Positions 52,296-61,395 of a stretch of 64,000 nt of DNA are shown here, one piece after another. The notes below the pieces were generated by a model. That model worked only from the letters and a program-made list of their open reading frames with translations, made no database searches and was not told where the DNA came from. The DNA comes from Shewanella psychrophila. GTDB taxonomy: Bacteria; Pseudomonadota; Gammaproteobacteria; Enterobacterales; Shewanellaceae. The DNA is taken from positions 4,650,001 to 4,714,000 of the forward strand of contig NZ_CP014782.1 of the NCBI RefSeq assembly GCF_002005305.1, in the 5' to 3' direction. Numbering within the stretch: the first letter of the stretch is position 1; each line of letters begins with the position of its first letter. The position numbers and the translations under genes are program-made.

Positions 52296-54881
52296 ATGAA
52301 AAACCACATATCACCCCTGGGCGCTTTTCGCCTAAAACCCCTTCTATATCGCAGTATAATCGCATCGAGCTTGTTACTTCCCGGCATCAGCCAGGCAGTA
52401 GATTGTAATAGCTTAGTCCTTTGGAGTGGCGATCAGGCCTATAATGGCGACGCTCAAGTTCAACATCTGGATATCGCCTATGCGGCAAATTGGTGGACCA
52501 AGGGCAACGACCCTGAAACACGTTCCGGCCCCTATCAAGAATGGAGCAGTTTAGGTACTTGTGATGGCGGCCCTACAAACACTCCGCCTCAGGTAGCACT
52601 TACCTCCCCCTTAAATAACGCTTCTTTCAGCGAGAATGACAACGCTGTCATTAACGTTAATGCCAATGACAGCGACGGCACAATTGTCAGTGTCGAGTAT
52701 TTGGTAGATGGCGTCTCCATTGGCACGAGTAACCAGACTCCCTATAGCCAAAATTGGGCTGCGACCATTGGCAATCATGAGATTAAAACCATAGCCACAG
52801 ACAATCTTGGTGCCAGTGCGTCCGCCATCGTCAATATCAGTGTCGCCTCAGTGGGCGGCAATATTCCGCCAAGTGCCACACAAACCAGTCCCACAGCCGA
52901 TTCGCAAATAACCGCCGGTGATATTACTCTATTAACCGCAGATGCCTCAGACAGTGACGGCGCGATCACACAGGTCGATTTTTATCTGGACGATGCCCTA
53001 CTTGCAACTATTGCCAGCGCACCATTTGAACATAGTTGGACCGCAACTGAAGGACTCCACAGCTTCAAGATCAAGGCCACTGACAATGACGGCGCAGTAA
53101 CATTCAGCCCAGCTGTTCAACTCAATATAAGTAGCGGTCAAGTGGGTGGTGGCTGTGCTGGCGTGCCTGCATTTGTCGCGGGCACTAGCTATCAGAGCGG
53201 TAATGAAGTCGAAAACATCAATCATAAGTATCGTTGTGATGTGGCTGGTTGGTGTTCATCTAATGCCGCTTGGGCCTATGAGCCAGGTGTCGGTAATCAC
53301 TGGAGTGATGCCTGGAGCGATCTCGGTGTCTGTGCCATTGTCCCTGAAGTGACTATCACTTCACCTGCGGGCAATACAGTGGTACTGGCCAATACCAGTG
53401 TCGATTTCAAGGTCGATGCCAGCGATAGTGATGGCAATGTGACACAGGTAGAGTTCTTTGCTGCTGGAGTGAGTCTAGGTATCGATTCAACCGCTCCCTA
53501 CTCGACCAGCTGGACAGCAACAAACACAGGTGACATTCAACTCAAGGCAGTTGCCACAGACAACGAAGCGAATACGGCCGAAGACACCTTGTTAGTCACA
53601 GTAAGTAACCAGCCCATTGTCGCCAGTATCAGCGCAACGAACACTAATGGTACAGTTACCTTAGGCAAGACAGTTAACTTGAGTGCTACCGCCTCTTCAG
53701 TGGTGGGGGAGATCACAGGTATCGAATTTATGGTTAACGGCGCAGCACTTTCCAGTGATAGCAGCGAGCCTTACACTGCAAGCTGGACGCCGGGCTCAAT
53801 TGGCAATTACACCATTACTGCCAAGGCCACAGACTCTCAAGGTAACAATGTCACCAGCCCGGCACTCAGCATCAATGTCGTCAGTGCCCCTGTGGGTCAG
53901 ACTCATAAGTTGATCGGCTACTGGCACGATTTTGTTAACCCGGCAGGCTGCCCTATGCCACTCAAAGAGATCTCATCGAAATGGGATGTTATCGATATCG
54001 CCTTTGCCGATAACGATAGAAACTCCAACGGCACAGTGCACTTTAATCTGTACAGCGGCGATATTCACTCTAGTTGTCCTGCGCTTGATGCCAGTGAATT
54101 TAAGCAGGATATGGCGGCGCTTCAGGCGCAAGGTAAGATAATCGTGCTCTCTTTAGGTGGCGCTGAAGGGAATATTACCCTCAATACCGATTCTGATGAA
54201 GCTAACTTTGTGTCCAGTCTGACTGCGATTATTGCCGAATGGGGATTCGATGGTTTAGATATCGATCTCGAGAGTGGTTCTAACCTGCTCCACGGCACCC
54301 AGATCCAGGCCAGATTACCAAGGGCGCTGAAGCAGATTGAAACCAATATGGGCGGTGATATGTATCTCACTATGGCACCCGAGCATCCCTATGTTCAGGG
54401 TGGTATGGTTGCCTACTCAGGAATTTGGGGCGCTTATATCCCACTCATTAATGAGTTAAGAGATACCTTAGACCTGCTCCATGTTCAGCTCTATAACAAT
54501 GGTGGACTCTCTAACCCGTACACCAACGGCGCAGCACCTGAAGGCTCAGTAGACATGATGGTGGCTTCGGTCAAGATGTTAGTTGAAGGGTTCGAGCTTG
54601 CTGATGGTTCTCAATTCTTGCCATTAAGGGACGATCAGGTTGCCATAGGTTTACCGTCCGGCCCAGCTTCGGCTAACTCAGGACAAGCGCCGACACAAAA
54701 CATCATAGATGCACTGGACTGTATCACCAAGGGCGTCGCTTGTAGCAGCGTAGTACCGAGTCAACACTTTCCCAATTTTGGCGGTGTAATGACCTGGTCA
54801 ATCAACTGGGATAAGTTTGATGGCTATAATTTCTCAGGTCCCATAGGCGATAAAATAGATGCCATGAACGCGGAGAATTAA
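52296..54881 (+). CDS. Secreted GH18 chitinase with two CBM5/12 and four Ig-like domains
   Basis: The 861-residue exported enzyme hydrolyses chitin. A signal peptide ends near residue 34. A CBM5/12-type chitin-binding module (36-89, CNSLVLWSG...WSSLGTC) is followed by Ig-like domains (about 97-185 and 190-280), a second CBM5/12 (288-346, CAGVPAFVAGTSYQSG...LGVC), two more Ig-like domains (350-440 and 442-530) and the GH18 barrel from about 537. The catalytic signature DGLDIDLE is at 652-659, with Glu659 as acid. GKIIVLSLGG near 610 is the other GH18 motif. AGGA precedes the ATG. It stands alone and ends at a hairpin (54921-54949). Confidence 0.95.
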   Translation: MKNHISPLGAFRLKPLLYRSIIASSLLLPGISQAVDCNSLVLWSGDQAYNGDAQVQHLDIAYAANWWTKGNDPETRSGPYQEWSSLGTCDGGPTNTPPQVALTSPLNNASFSENDNAVINVNANDSDGTIVSVEYLVDGVSIGTSNQTPYSQNWAATIGNHEIKTIATDNLGASASAIVNISVASVGGNIPPSATQTSPTADSQITAGDITLLTADASDSDGAITQVDFYLDDALLATIASAPFEHSWTATEGLHSFKIKATDNDGAVTFSPAVQLNISSGQVGGGCAGVPAFVAGTSYQSGNEVENINHKYRCDVAGWCSSNAAWAYEPGVGNHWSDAWSDLGVCAIVPEVTITSPAGNTVVLANTSVDFKVDASDSDGNVTQVEFFAAGVSLGIDSTAPYSTSWTATNTGDIQLKAVATDNEANTAEDTLLVTVSNQPIVASISATNTNGTVTLGKTVNLSATASSVVGEITGIEFMVNGAALSSDSSEPYTASWTPGSIGNYTITAKATDSQGNNVTSPALSINVVSAPVGQTHKLIGYWHDFVNPAGCPMPLKEISSKWDVIDIAFADNDRNSNGTVHFNLYSGDIHSSCPALDASEFKQDMAALQAQGKIIVLSLGGAEGNITLNTDSDEANFVSSLTAIIAEWGFDGLDIDLESGSNLLHGTQIQARLPRALKQIETNMGGDMYLTMAPEHPYVQGGMVAYSGIWGAYIPLINELRDTLDLLHVQLYNNGGLSNPYTNGAAPEGSVDMMVASVKMLVEGFELADGSQFLPLRDDQVAIGLPSGPASANSGQAPTQNIIDALDCITKGVACSSVVPSQHFPNFGGVMTWSINWDKFDGYNFSGPIGDKIDAMNAEN

Positions 54882-55199
54882 TAATTCAGCGATAAAATAG
54901 ATTCTGGGACGTAAAACGGTCAGTCTGTAACGGGGAAAGTTGCAGACTGGCTATTTAATCAGGCCTATCCACGCACAAAAAACAATCCTGATTATTAATA
55001 TATGACAAACCAAAAATCAGTAATCTCATTTCTATCTCATTTCTATCTCTATTCTATATCTATTCTCTATCCCTTCTATATCTCTTCTCTATGTTTGGCC
55101 TCTTCATGCCTAGATGCCCTGTTAAAGATAATGCTAGTATCTTGCTTGGCTGTAAATAGACACTAAACATCAAATAAGAAAAATAAGAGTGAGAGTCCA
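54882..55199. other. 318-bp gap behind the chitinase, hairpin and pyrimidine-rich tract
   Basis: It holds the hairpin at 54921-54949 and, at about 55025-55090, a pyrimidine-rich low-complexity run built from tctat, ttctat and tctct units on the plus strand. The last 60 bp are the AT-rich promoter region of the phosphatase gene. No ORF. Confidence 0.5.
54921..54949 (+). terminator. Probable terminator hairpin of the chitinase gene
   Basis: 11-bp stem CAGTCTGTAAC (54921-54931) / GTTGCAGACTG (54939-54949) with one T-G wobble and a 7-nt loop, then GGCTATTTAATC. It lacks a strong T-run. Confidence 0.6.
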
Positions 55200-56315
55200 T
55201 TGAATAAAATCTTAACTTTAGCCGCATTAACCTTGCTGCTTTCTAGTCAGATAAGCTTTGCTGATACAAGTGAAAAAAAAGATAAACCATCACAAATGCA
55301 AGGTGCCATCTTCGATGGCCCTTACCTGTTCGATCAGAGTAAAAATGAAAAAGCACACATGGCATATTGGATCTGTGCCAATAAGTTATTAACGACCCCC
55401 GTTACTAACAGCCAACTGAGTCGCCCGAACAGCTGTGGTCAGTTACCCGAGCCAACACTCAACCCAAAAGCTAAAGAGATTGCAGCCAACGCATATACCG
55501 GTGTCAGCAAGATTGTCGCTCTAAGTGATATCCATGGCCAGTTTGATGTGCTTATTACCCTGCTTAAAAACCAGAACATTGTCGATAAAAACAATGACTG
55601 GGCCTTCGGCAACGGTCATATGGTCATGACCGGCGATATGTTCGACCGAGGCCATCAAGTCAACGAAGTGCTCTGGTTTATGTATAAATTAGATAAACAG
55701 GCCCAAGATGCTGGCGGCAAGCTACATCTGCTGATGGGTAACCATGAGCAGATGGTAATGCGTGGTGACTTACGCTATGTAAACGAGCGCTATAAAGTTG
55801 CTGAGAAACTACTGCAACGTAACTACGATGAGCTCTATGACGATAGCAGCGAAATCGGCCAGTGGCTGCGTAGTAAGCACACCATAGTAAAAATCAACGA
55901 CAGCTTGTTTCTTCATGGCGGGATCAGCGGTGAATGGGTCGACAGAAAACTCACCTTAGATAAAGCTAACCAAGTGTATCGCGACAATATAGATAAGAGT
56001 AAGCCAGAGTTAAAAAGTGATGACCTACTGAACTTTTTGTTTTTAGGCAACGGTCCAACCTGGTTCAGAGGCTACTTTGAAGATGATTATAACGAGGATG
56101 AGATCGACCGAGTGCTTGCCTATTTCGATGTGAAACATATCGTCGTCGGCCACACATCACAAACTCAGGTTTTAGGTCTGTTTAACAACAAGGTCTTAGC
56201 GGTCGATTCGAGCATCAAGAATGGCGAGTCAGGTGAGCTGTTGTTAATCACACCAAATGAAGGCCAAGACACTTTAACCCGTGGTCTATACGATGGTAGT
56301 CGTGTGACTCTATAA
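55200..56315 (+). CDS. Exported PPP-type metallophosphatase, resembling cold-active Shewanella protein-tyrosine phosphatase
   Basis: The 371-residue enzyme has a signal peptide (1-21, ending ISFA) and a calcineurin-like di-metal core: DIHG (Asp110, His112), GDMFDRG (Asp146, Asp149, Arg150), GNHE (Asn181, His182) and LFLHGGI. This Ser/Thr-phosphatase layout is also used by the psychrophilic protein-tyrosine phosphatase described from Shewanella, which it recalls by length and sequence. It would act in the periplasm. The start is TTG, with GAGAG 6 nt upstream. No ATG gives a signal peptide. It is a single gene followed by a small repeat (cctacata twice) and a weak hairpin at 56346-56370. Confidence 0.85.
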   Translation: MNKILTLAALTLLLSSQISFADTSEKKDKPSQMQGAIFDGPYLFDQSKNEKAHMAYWICANKLLTTPVTNSQLSRPNSCGQLPEPTLNPKAKEIAANAYTGVSKIVALSDIHGQFDVLITLLKNQNIVDKNNDWAFGNGHMVMTGDMFDRGHQVNEVLWFMYKLDKQAQDAGGKLHLLMGNHEQMVMRGDLRYVNERYKVAEKLLQRNYDELYDDSSEIGQWLRSKHTIVKINDSLFLHGGISGEWVDRKLTLDKANQVYRDNIDKSKPELKSDDLLNFLFLGNGPTWFRGYFEDDYNEDEIDRVLAYFDVKHIVVGHTSQTQVLGLFNNKVLAVDSSIKNGESGELLLITPNEGQDTLTRGLYDGSRVTL

Positions 56316-56386
56316 GGAGCCTACATAATAAGGGGCCTACATACCATGAGCTCGCAAGATGCAGGCTCATACTCCCCAACCCAGAG

Positions 56387-56797
56387 TTAAAAATGAAGTA
56401 ATATTGAAGTCTGCATCTTCTTAGTCATCTTAGCCACCACCAGCTGAAATGAGTTATCGATCATCCGCTCGAGCTCCCCTCGGGGGATTGAGCCATCGAG
56501 AATAATGGTATTCCACAGCGCCTTGTTCATGTGATAGCCAGGTATAACCGAAGGGAATATATCCCGCAAAATAGCCGCTTCATCGGGGTCACACTTGAGG
56601 TTCATCCACCAATGCTTATTGCCTGGCTCATTACTAGAGTCATTATTAGAGCCATCACCTTTACCCATCTTGCCTATGGCCAAAGTAGCGAACATTTTTC
56701 CTTTGACCTTGAACACATAGACATCGGCACCGAAGGGGAAGTCCAATACAGTTTCAGGTTTGTTTAACAGGTATTTTTTTGCAGTTTCAAAATCCAT
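56387..56797 (-). CDS. MmcQ/YjbR family protein
   Basis: The 136 residues match the YjbR-like double-wing (CyaY-like) fold: the start MDFETAKKYLLNKPETVLDFPFG, then VYVFKVKGKMFATLA, HWWMNLKCDPDEAAILRD and PGYHMNKALWNTIILDGSIP. The family is called DNA-binding by fold analogy, and no specific function is known. An insertion rich in Gly, Asn and Ser (GDGSNNDSSNEPGN, about 48-61) extends the usual loop. It is on the minus strand between two plus-strand genes and has no operon partners. Confidence 0.85.
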   Translation of the reverse strand: MDFETAKKYLLNKPETVLDFPFGADVYVFKVKGKMFATLAIGKMGKGDGSNNDSSNEPGNKHWWMNLKCDPDEAAILRDIFPSVIPGYHMNKALWNTIILDGSIPRGELERMIDNSFQLVVAKMTKKMQTSILLHF

Positions 56798-56895
56798 TTA
56801 GGCCCATCCCATGGTACAAAAATCACTTTCAGCTTACGTTCATCTTCGCCTCTTTATAATCGATACACAATCAAAAATAAGTGTTTGGAGACGAT

Positions 56896-58287
56896 ATGAA
56901 GATGCACACTCGACAGAATCGAACTGGGGGGATCATGGCCCTGTGTATGATCCTCACTCTTACACTATTTGTCCCCCTTTCAAAAGCACAAGCTGAGACC
57001 CGTTTTAGTGAAGCCGAGCTGGCGCAGATGCTCGCGCCTATCGCCCTGTATCCGGATAGCCTGTTGACTCATATCCTTATCGCATCGACCTACCCACTGG
57101 AAATCGTTCAGGCTAAGCGCTTACAGGGGAAAAACAAACTCCTCCCCACAGAGCAGCTAATGGAGAAGGCCGAAGATGAAGAGTGGGATCCCAGTGTTAC
57201 CGCCCTGCTTGCCTTCCCTACCGTGCTCGACAAGCTCAGTGAAGACTTAAAGTGGACACAAGACTTGGGCGATGCTTTTTTGCAAGACGAAGAGAGGATG
57301 CTCGCTAGCATTCAGATACTAAGACATCAGGCCGATAAAGCCGATAGCTTAGCCGAAATGGAAAATATGGCAGTCAGCCGGGTCGAAAATCAGATTATCA
57401 TAGAGCCGGTTCAAAAAGAGATAGTCTATGTCCCTTATTATGATCCGAGAGTCGTCTACGGTCATTGGGCTTGGTATAACTACCCGCCGATATATTGGGC
57501 ACCCTACCCTTATTATGTACGCCCACCTTATGGACATTTTTACTGGCACCGTGGCGTTCATATCTCTTTTAATTACTACTTCAGCGCCTTTCATTGGAAC
57601 AAGCGTCATGTGGTTGTCGTTCACCATAACAATGCCCGTCACTATCGTCACCATGGCCGTATAGTAACCAGCCATGGTGCACAGAGATGGCATCATAAAC
57701 CTGTGCATCGTCGCGGCGTCGCCTATCGCAGCCCTGCTGTGAAACATAGATACAAGAGCCATCGCCCGAGTTCCTTACATACTAAGCAAGTTCGCAAAGC
57801 TCAGTACAGTACCGTTTCACGTGCCAACACTCATAACAAGGTTCATACCAATACACAGGCCAAACTCAATAGAAAACCTAGCCACACGAGTAATTTAAGT
57901 CATTACAATAAACAAGTGGCTAAACAAAGGGAGCAGAAATTTTCCAACCAGATGCACCACAAGAGAAATGTGCAGGTCGGTGACCGCTCAGTGAATAAGC
58001 ACAAGGTAAATAACCAGAAGCGCCATATTCAAACCCAGCAAAAGTTTAAGCAGTCATCAACTAAACCATCACAATACAGACAGGCGCAGCAAAGCAAGGC
58101 ATCGAATGTGAAAAGCCAGCAAGTCAGGACGCAGGCAACAAGGCAACCGAGTCACTCGGCTCAAATGAGAAGCCCAGGTCATATAAAGACCAGTGGCCAG
58201 ACACATTCTAAGGCGCAGCATCAAAGAAGTAGTAATCAAAAGAATCATAATCAAAAAGGTAATAGCCGCTCTAAACTGAGAGATTAG
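56896..58287 (+). CDS. DUF3300 family exported protein with basic low-complexity tail
   Basis: The ATG at 56896 has GGAG 7 nt upstream. The open frame to 56881 covers that site and is not used. The 463 residues have a signal peptide (ending KAQA near 32), then the DUF3300 region (FSEAELAQMLAPIALYPDSLL ... VLDKLSEDLKWTQDLGDAFL ... RVENQIIIEPVQKEIVYVPYYDP). An aromatic Tyr/Trp/Pro-rich stretch with YGHWAWYNYPP follows, and from about 230 the tail is very rich in His, Lys, Arg, Gln, Asn and Ser. The function is unknown. Such a tail may bind nucleic acid, polyanions or metal in the periplasm. Its stop overlaps that of the convergent rsuA-type gene by 3 bp. Confidence 0.85.
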   Translation: MKMHTRQNRTGGIMALCMILTLTLFVPLSKAQAETRFSEAELAQMLAPIALYPDSLLTHILIASTYPLEIVQAKRLQGKNKLLPTEQLMEKAEDEEWDPSVTALLAFPTVLDKLSEDLKWTQDLGDAFLQDEERMLASIQILRHQADKADSLAEMENMAVSRVENQIIIEPVQKEIVYVPYYDPRVVYGHWAWYNYPPIYWAPYPYYVRPPYGHFYWHRGVHISFNYYFSAFHWNKRHVVVVHHNNARHYRHHGRIVTSHGAQRWHHKPVHRRGVAYRSPAVKHRYKSHRPSSLHTKQVRKAQYSTVSRANTHNKVHTNTQAKLNRKPSHTSNLSHYNKQVAKQREQKFSNQMHHKRNVQVGDRSVNKHKVNNQKRHIQTQQKFKQSSTKPSQYRQAQQSKASNVKSQQVRTQATRQPSHSAQMRSPGHIKTSGQTHSKAQHQRSSNQKNHNQKGNSRSKLRD

Positions 58288-59036
58288 CAGTTAAAGGCAC
58301 TGATCTCATCAGCTGTCAGATATCGCCACTCACTGAGCTCTACGTCTAGGCTCAGTTCACCCACTTGCTGTCTATGTAAACCGACCACACGATTTCCCAC
58401 AGTAAAGAACATACGTTTTACCTGGTGATAGCGTCCCTCGCTGAGAGTTAACAACACCTGATGGGGAGTAATAACCTCGAGCTTAGCCGGTAGCGTTAAG
58501 GACTTTTCTCCCTGTAGCTGTAACCCCAGTTCAAAACGAGACACCAATTCATCTATGTCCCCCTTGTCTATCGGATCCCGCAGCGTCACCCGATAGGTTT
58601 TCTCACAGTGGAATTTAGGGTTGATGATGTTAAACGACCAACGGCCATCATCAGTGAGCAACAAGAGGCCGGTAGTATCGGCATCTAGCCTGCCAGTGAT
58701 ATGCAGATCCTCGGCTCTGTCCACATTGATGTAATTCATTACCGAAGGATAGTCGCCATCGACGTTGGAACACAGAGTATCGAGTGGCTTATGCAACATG
58801 ATATAACGCGAAGGCCTGGCAACCAGACGATGCCCGGCTAACATGATGCTGTTGTTCTCATGCACTTGTGTCTGAGGCGTGACAATAACGAGTCCGTTAA
58901 CCCGCACCTGCCCAGACTCAATTAAGCCTATTGATTCGGCACGGGTATTATCTGTACTCTTGCAGAGGAATTTGTCGAGGCGCATTTTCGGTAACGTTTT
59001 TAAGCTGACACAAGGTGCATCATTATCGCTATTCAT
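58284..59036 (-). CDS. rsuA: RsuA-type 16S rRNA pseudouridine(516) synthase
   Basis: This enzyme isomerises a uridine in rRNA, for RsuA at position 516 of the 16S. The 250 residues have an N-terminal S4 domain (MRLDKFLCKSTDNTRAESIGLIESGQVRVNG) and the catalytic core with the nucleophile Asp in HITGRLDADTTGLLLLTDDG near 119, then TYRVTL and GRYHQVKRMF. The first 17 residues before MRLDKF (58985) may not be part of the protein. Closest in length to RsuA rather than RluB/E/F, but the exact target is inferred. It is convergent with, and 3 bp overlapping, the DUF3300 gene. Confidence 0.82.
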   Translation of the reverse strand: MNSDNDAPCVSLKTLPKMRLDKFLCKSTDNTRAESIGLIESGQVRVNGLVIVTPQTQVHENNSIMLAGHRLVARPSRYIMLHKPLDTLCSNVDGDYPSVMNYINVDRAEDLHITGRLDADTTGLLLLTDDGRWSFNIINPKFHCEKTYRVTLRDPIDKGDIDELVSRFELGLQLQGEKSLTLPAKLEVITPHQVLLTLSEGRYHQVKRMFFTVGNRVVGLHRQQVGELSLDVELSEWRYLTADEISAFNC

Positions 59037-59290
59037 CGACCAGGATCAAGCTTGTGCATTAATTATCCACAACTTGAGCATTTACCAAGCATATAGAAGA
59101 GCTAACAGTATATTTATACTTTTAGGGGGTAGTCATGACATTAACTGAACAGTATAGCTAGAACATATGCCAATTAAGTATGCGCTAATATCCAATCTAC
59201 GGTATCTTCTCCACACCTTGATTCGCTATTATCTTCTTTCAGTCGCAACTTACTGTGACAATTCTCTTTTCATGGGTTTTCGGAGACACA

Positions 59291-60049
59291 ATGATCAGAT
59301 TTATATGCTGTTTAATACTCTTAAGTAGCTCCACACTCGTCTCTGCGAAAAACTGGCTGCTACACGCAGATATCAGACATAGACCCCCTGAGATGATAAT
59401 TGAAGATAATCGGGCAACGGGACCATTGAAAGATGTGTTGGATGAGGCTGCCAACATGATTGGCTACAAGATAGAATGGCGTATCGCCCCTTTCGCCCGT
59501 AGTTTAAAGGGACTAGAAAATGGCAAGGTCGATCTGGTCCCGAGAGTAATAAAAACCAAAGAACGAGAGGCATTTATCGATTTTCTCGGCCCTATTGGAC
59601 ACAGGCAAAAAGATATCGTCTTTCTCGTCAGAAAAGGCAAAGAGAAGCTGATTAATGACTACGATGACTTGTATAACTTTGAAATAGGCATTAAACGCGA
59701 TACCGCTTATTTTTCCAGGTTCGATGATGACCAAAAACTAGATAAAAAATTACTGCTCGATGACAGAAACATGTCCAGCATGTTTGCGGCCCATCGCTTC
59801 GACGTCATGATTGTACTCGACAAGGACTCCATCGAATCAGCCTTCAAGCAGATACACTTTACTGATTACGCCTACGCCGATTATAAATTTAAGCAAAATA
59901 TCGGTATTTTTTACGGCCTATCTAAGCAATCAGCTAACACTAAGGTCAGCTCTGAATTAAGTCGGGTACTGCTTGATATGTTTCAATCGGGTAGGGTTGC
60001 TCAGATTTATCAAAATTATAAGCTAGAGCCCCCTCTCAGACTGTTTTAA
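59291..60049 (+). CDS. Periplasmic solute-binding protein family 3 domain protein
   Basis: The ATG at 59291 has GGAG 7 nt upstream. An ATG at 59255 has no such site. The 252 residues begin with a signal peptide (MIRFICCLILLSSSTLVSAK) and follow the SBP_bac_3 pattern: NRATGPLKDVLDEAANMIGY near 40, VDLVPRVIKTKEREAFIDFLGPI near 77, and two lobes ending in a C-terminal helix DMFQSGRVAQIYQNYKLE. There is no permease or ATPase beside it, so it is an orphan binding protein, perhaps a sensor input or lone receptor. The ligand is unknown. It is convergent with dsdA, 17 bp apart. Confidence 0.85.
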   Translation: MIRFICCLILLSSSTLVSAKNWLLHADIRHRPPEMIIEDNRATGPLKDVLDEAANMIGYKIEWRIAPFARSLKGLENGKVDLVPRVIKTKEREAFIDFLGPIGHRQKDIVFLVRKGKEKLINDYDDLYNFEIGIKRDTAYFSRFDDDQKLDKKLLLDDRNMSSMFAAHRFDVMIVLDKDSIESAFKQIHFTDYAYADYKFKQNIGIFYGLSKQSANTKVSSELSRVLLDMFQSGRVAQIYQNYKLEPPLRLF

Positions 60050-60066
60050 TCCGCCAGCTATATCTC

Positions 60067-61395
60067 TTACTCTTTGGCACGCTGGAGGTATGCCTCCATT
60101 TCATCATCAGGCACCATACCGCCACCCGTGGCCCACACCAAATGAGTCGCATCTTCCAGCTTGTCTTCGAGTCCAATTCGGCTCAGGTAGTCACGATTGC
60201 GCATCACCTGTACCATCCCCGGCATGCCCGCTAGCGCCGATGGCTCAAGCTTAATCGATTGAGAATCGTAAAGCAGGCCTAATAGCCCATACATCTCATC
60301 ATCTGTGATCGTGATATAGCCATCGATCATCCGCGCCATAGCCTTTCCCACAAAACCTGACGCTCGCCCAACCGCCAGACCATCGGCGGCGGTGATATTG
60401 TCTATCCCCAGCTCTTGCACCGATATCTCATCATGAAGCCCGGTATGTACGCCCATAAGCATACAGGGAGAGTGCGTTGGCTCGGCAAAGATACAATGCA
60501 CATGATCGCCAAACGCCAGTTTGAGGCCAAAGGCAACGCCCCCCGGACCGCCACCCACACCACAAGGCAGATAAACAAACAGAGGGTGAGCCTCATCGAC
60601 TAAAACCCCTTGTTCATCAAACTGTTTCTTGAGGCGATCGGCTGCCACGGCATAACCCAGAAACAATGAGGTAGAGTTTTCATCATCGACAAAGTGGCAG
60701 TAAGGATCTTTTAGTGCTTCTTCCCTACCTCGTTCGACCGCCACACTGTAGTCAGACGCATACTCAACCACTTTGACCCCATGGCTGCGCAAACGATCTT
60801 TCTTCCACTGACGAGCATCGGCAGACATATGTACGCTCACTTTTAATCCTAAGGTCGCACTCATGATACCTATAGACAGACCCAGGTTTCCGGTGGAGCC
60901 CACCGCTATCTTATATTGGCCGAAGAAGTCTCTGAATTCATCTGAGTCCAGCTTGGCGTAGTCATCATCTAGCTTGAGTATTCCAGCCTCGAGGGCCAAG
61001 CTTTCCGCATGGTGCAACACCTCATGAATGCCGCCCCTTGCCTTAATCGATCCGGAGATAGGTAGTTGAGAGTCGAGTTTCACCATCAAGTCACCAGGCA
61101 GTTGAGTCTGATAACGAACGCTCAAGGCGGCCTTCATCTCAGGTATTGCCTGAAGTGGTGACTCTATGATGCCGGCGCTGATTTGGGTCTCAGGAAAGAC
61201 ACGCTCGATAAAAGACGCAAATCGCAGCAAGCGCTCACTGGCCAGCTTCACATCGGCCGCCGTTAACCCCACATAGGGCAAAGCCTCTTCGAAACTAGTG
61301 ATTTCAGGATTAAACCAGCTCAAAGGTTTAAGACTGATCAAATCAGCCAGTAGAGGAAATTGATTGACCAGAAGTTCAACTTGTAACTTATTCAT
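60067..61395 (-). CDS. dsdA: D-serine ammonia-lyase
   Basis: DsdA is a PLP enzyme that deaminates D-serine to pyruvate and ammonia. The 442 residues include the PLP lysine Lys118 in SGSIKARGGIHEVL (the same number as in the E. coli enzyme), the ribose/phosphate loop VGSTGNLGLSIG near 170, and the glycine-rich PCGVGGGPGGVAFG near 275. The neighbouring dsdC regulator and dsdX transporter are absent, so D-serine import must come from elsewhere. The CRP site 175 bp upstream could serve it. Confidence 0.97.
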   Translation of the reverse strand: MNKLQVELLVNQFPLLADLISLKPLSWFNPEITSFEEALPYVGLTAADVKLASERLLRFASFIERVFPETQISAGIIESPLQAIPEMKAALSVRYQTQLPGDLMVKLDSQLPISGSIKARGGIHEVLHHAESLALEAGILKLDDDYAKLDSDEFRDFFGQYKIAVGSTGNLGLSIGIMSATLGLKVSVHMSADARQWKKDRLRSHGVKVVEYASDYSVAVERGREEALKDPYCHFVDDENSTSLFLGYAVAADRLKKQFDEQGVLVDEAHPLFVYLPCGVGGGPGGVAFGLKLAFGDHVHCIFAEPTHSPCMLMGVHTGLHDEISVQELGIDNITAADGLAVGRASGFVGKAMARMIDGYITITDDEMYGLLGLLYDSQSIKLEPSALAGMPGMVQVMRNRDYLSRIGLEDKLEDATHLVWATGGGMVPDDEMEAYLQRAKE

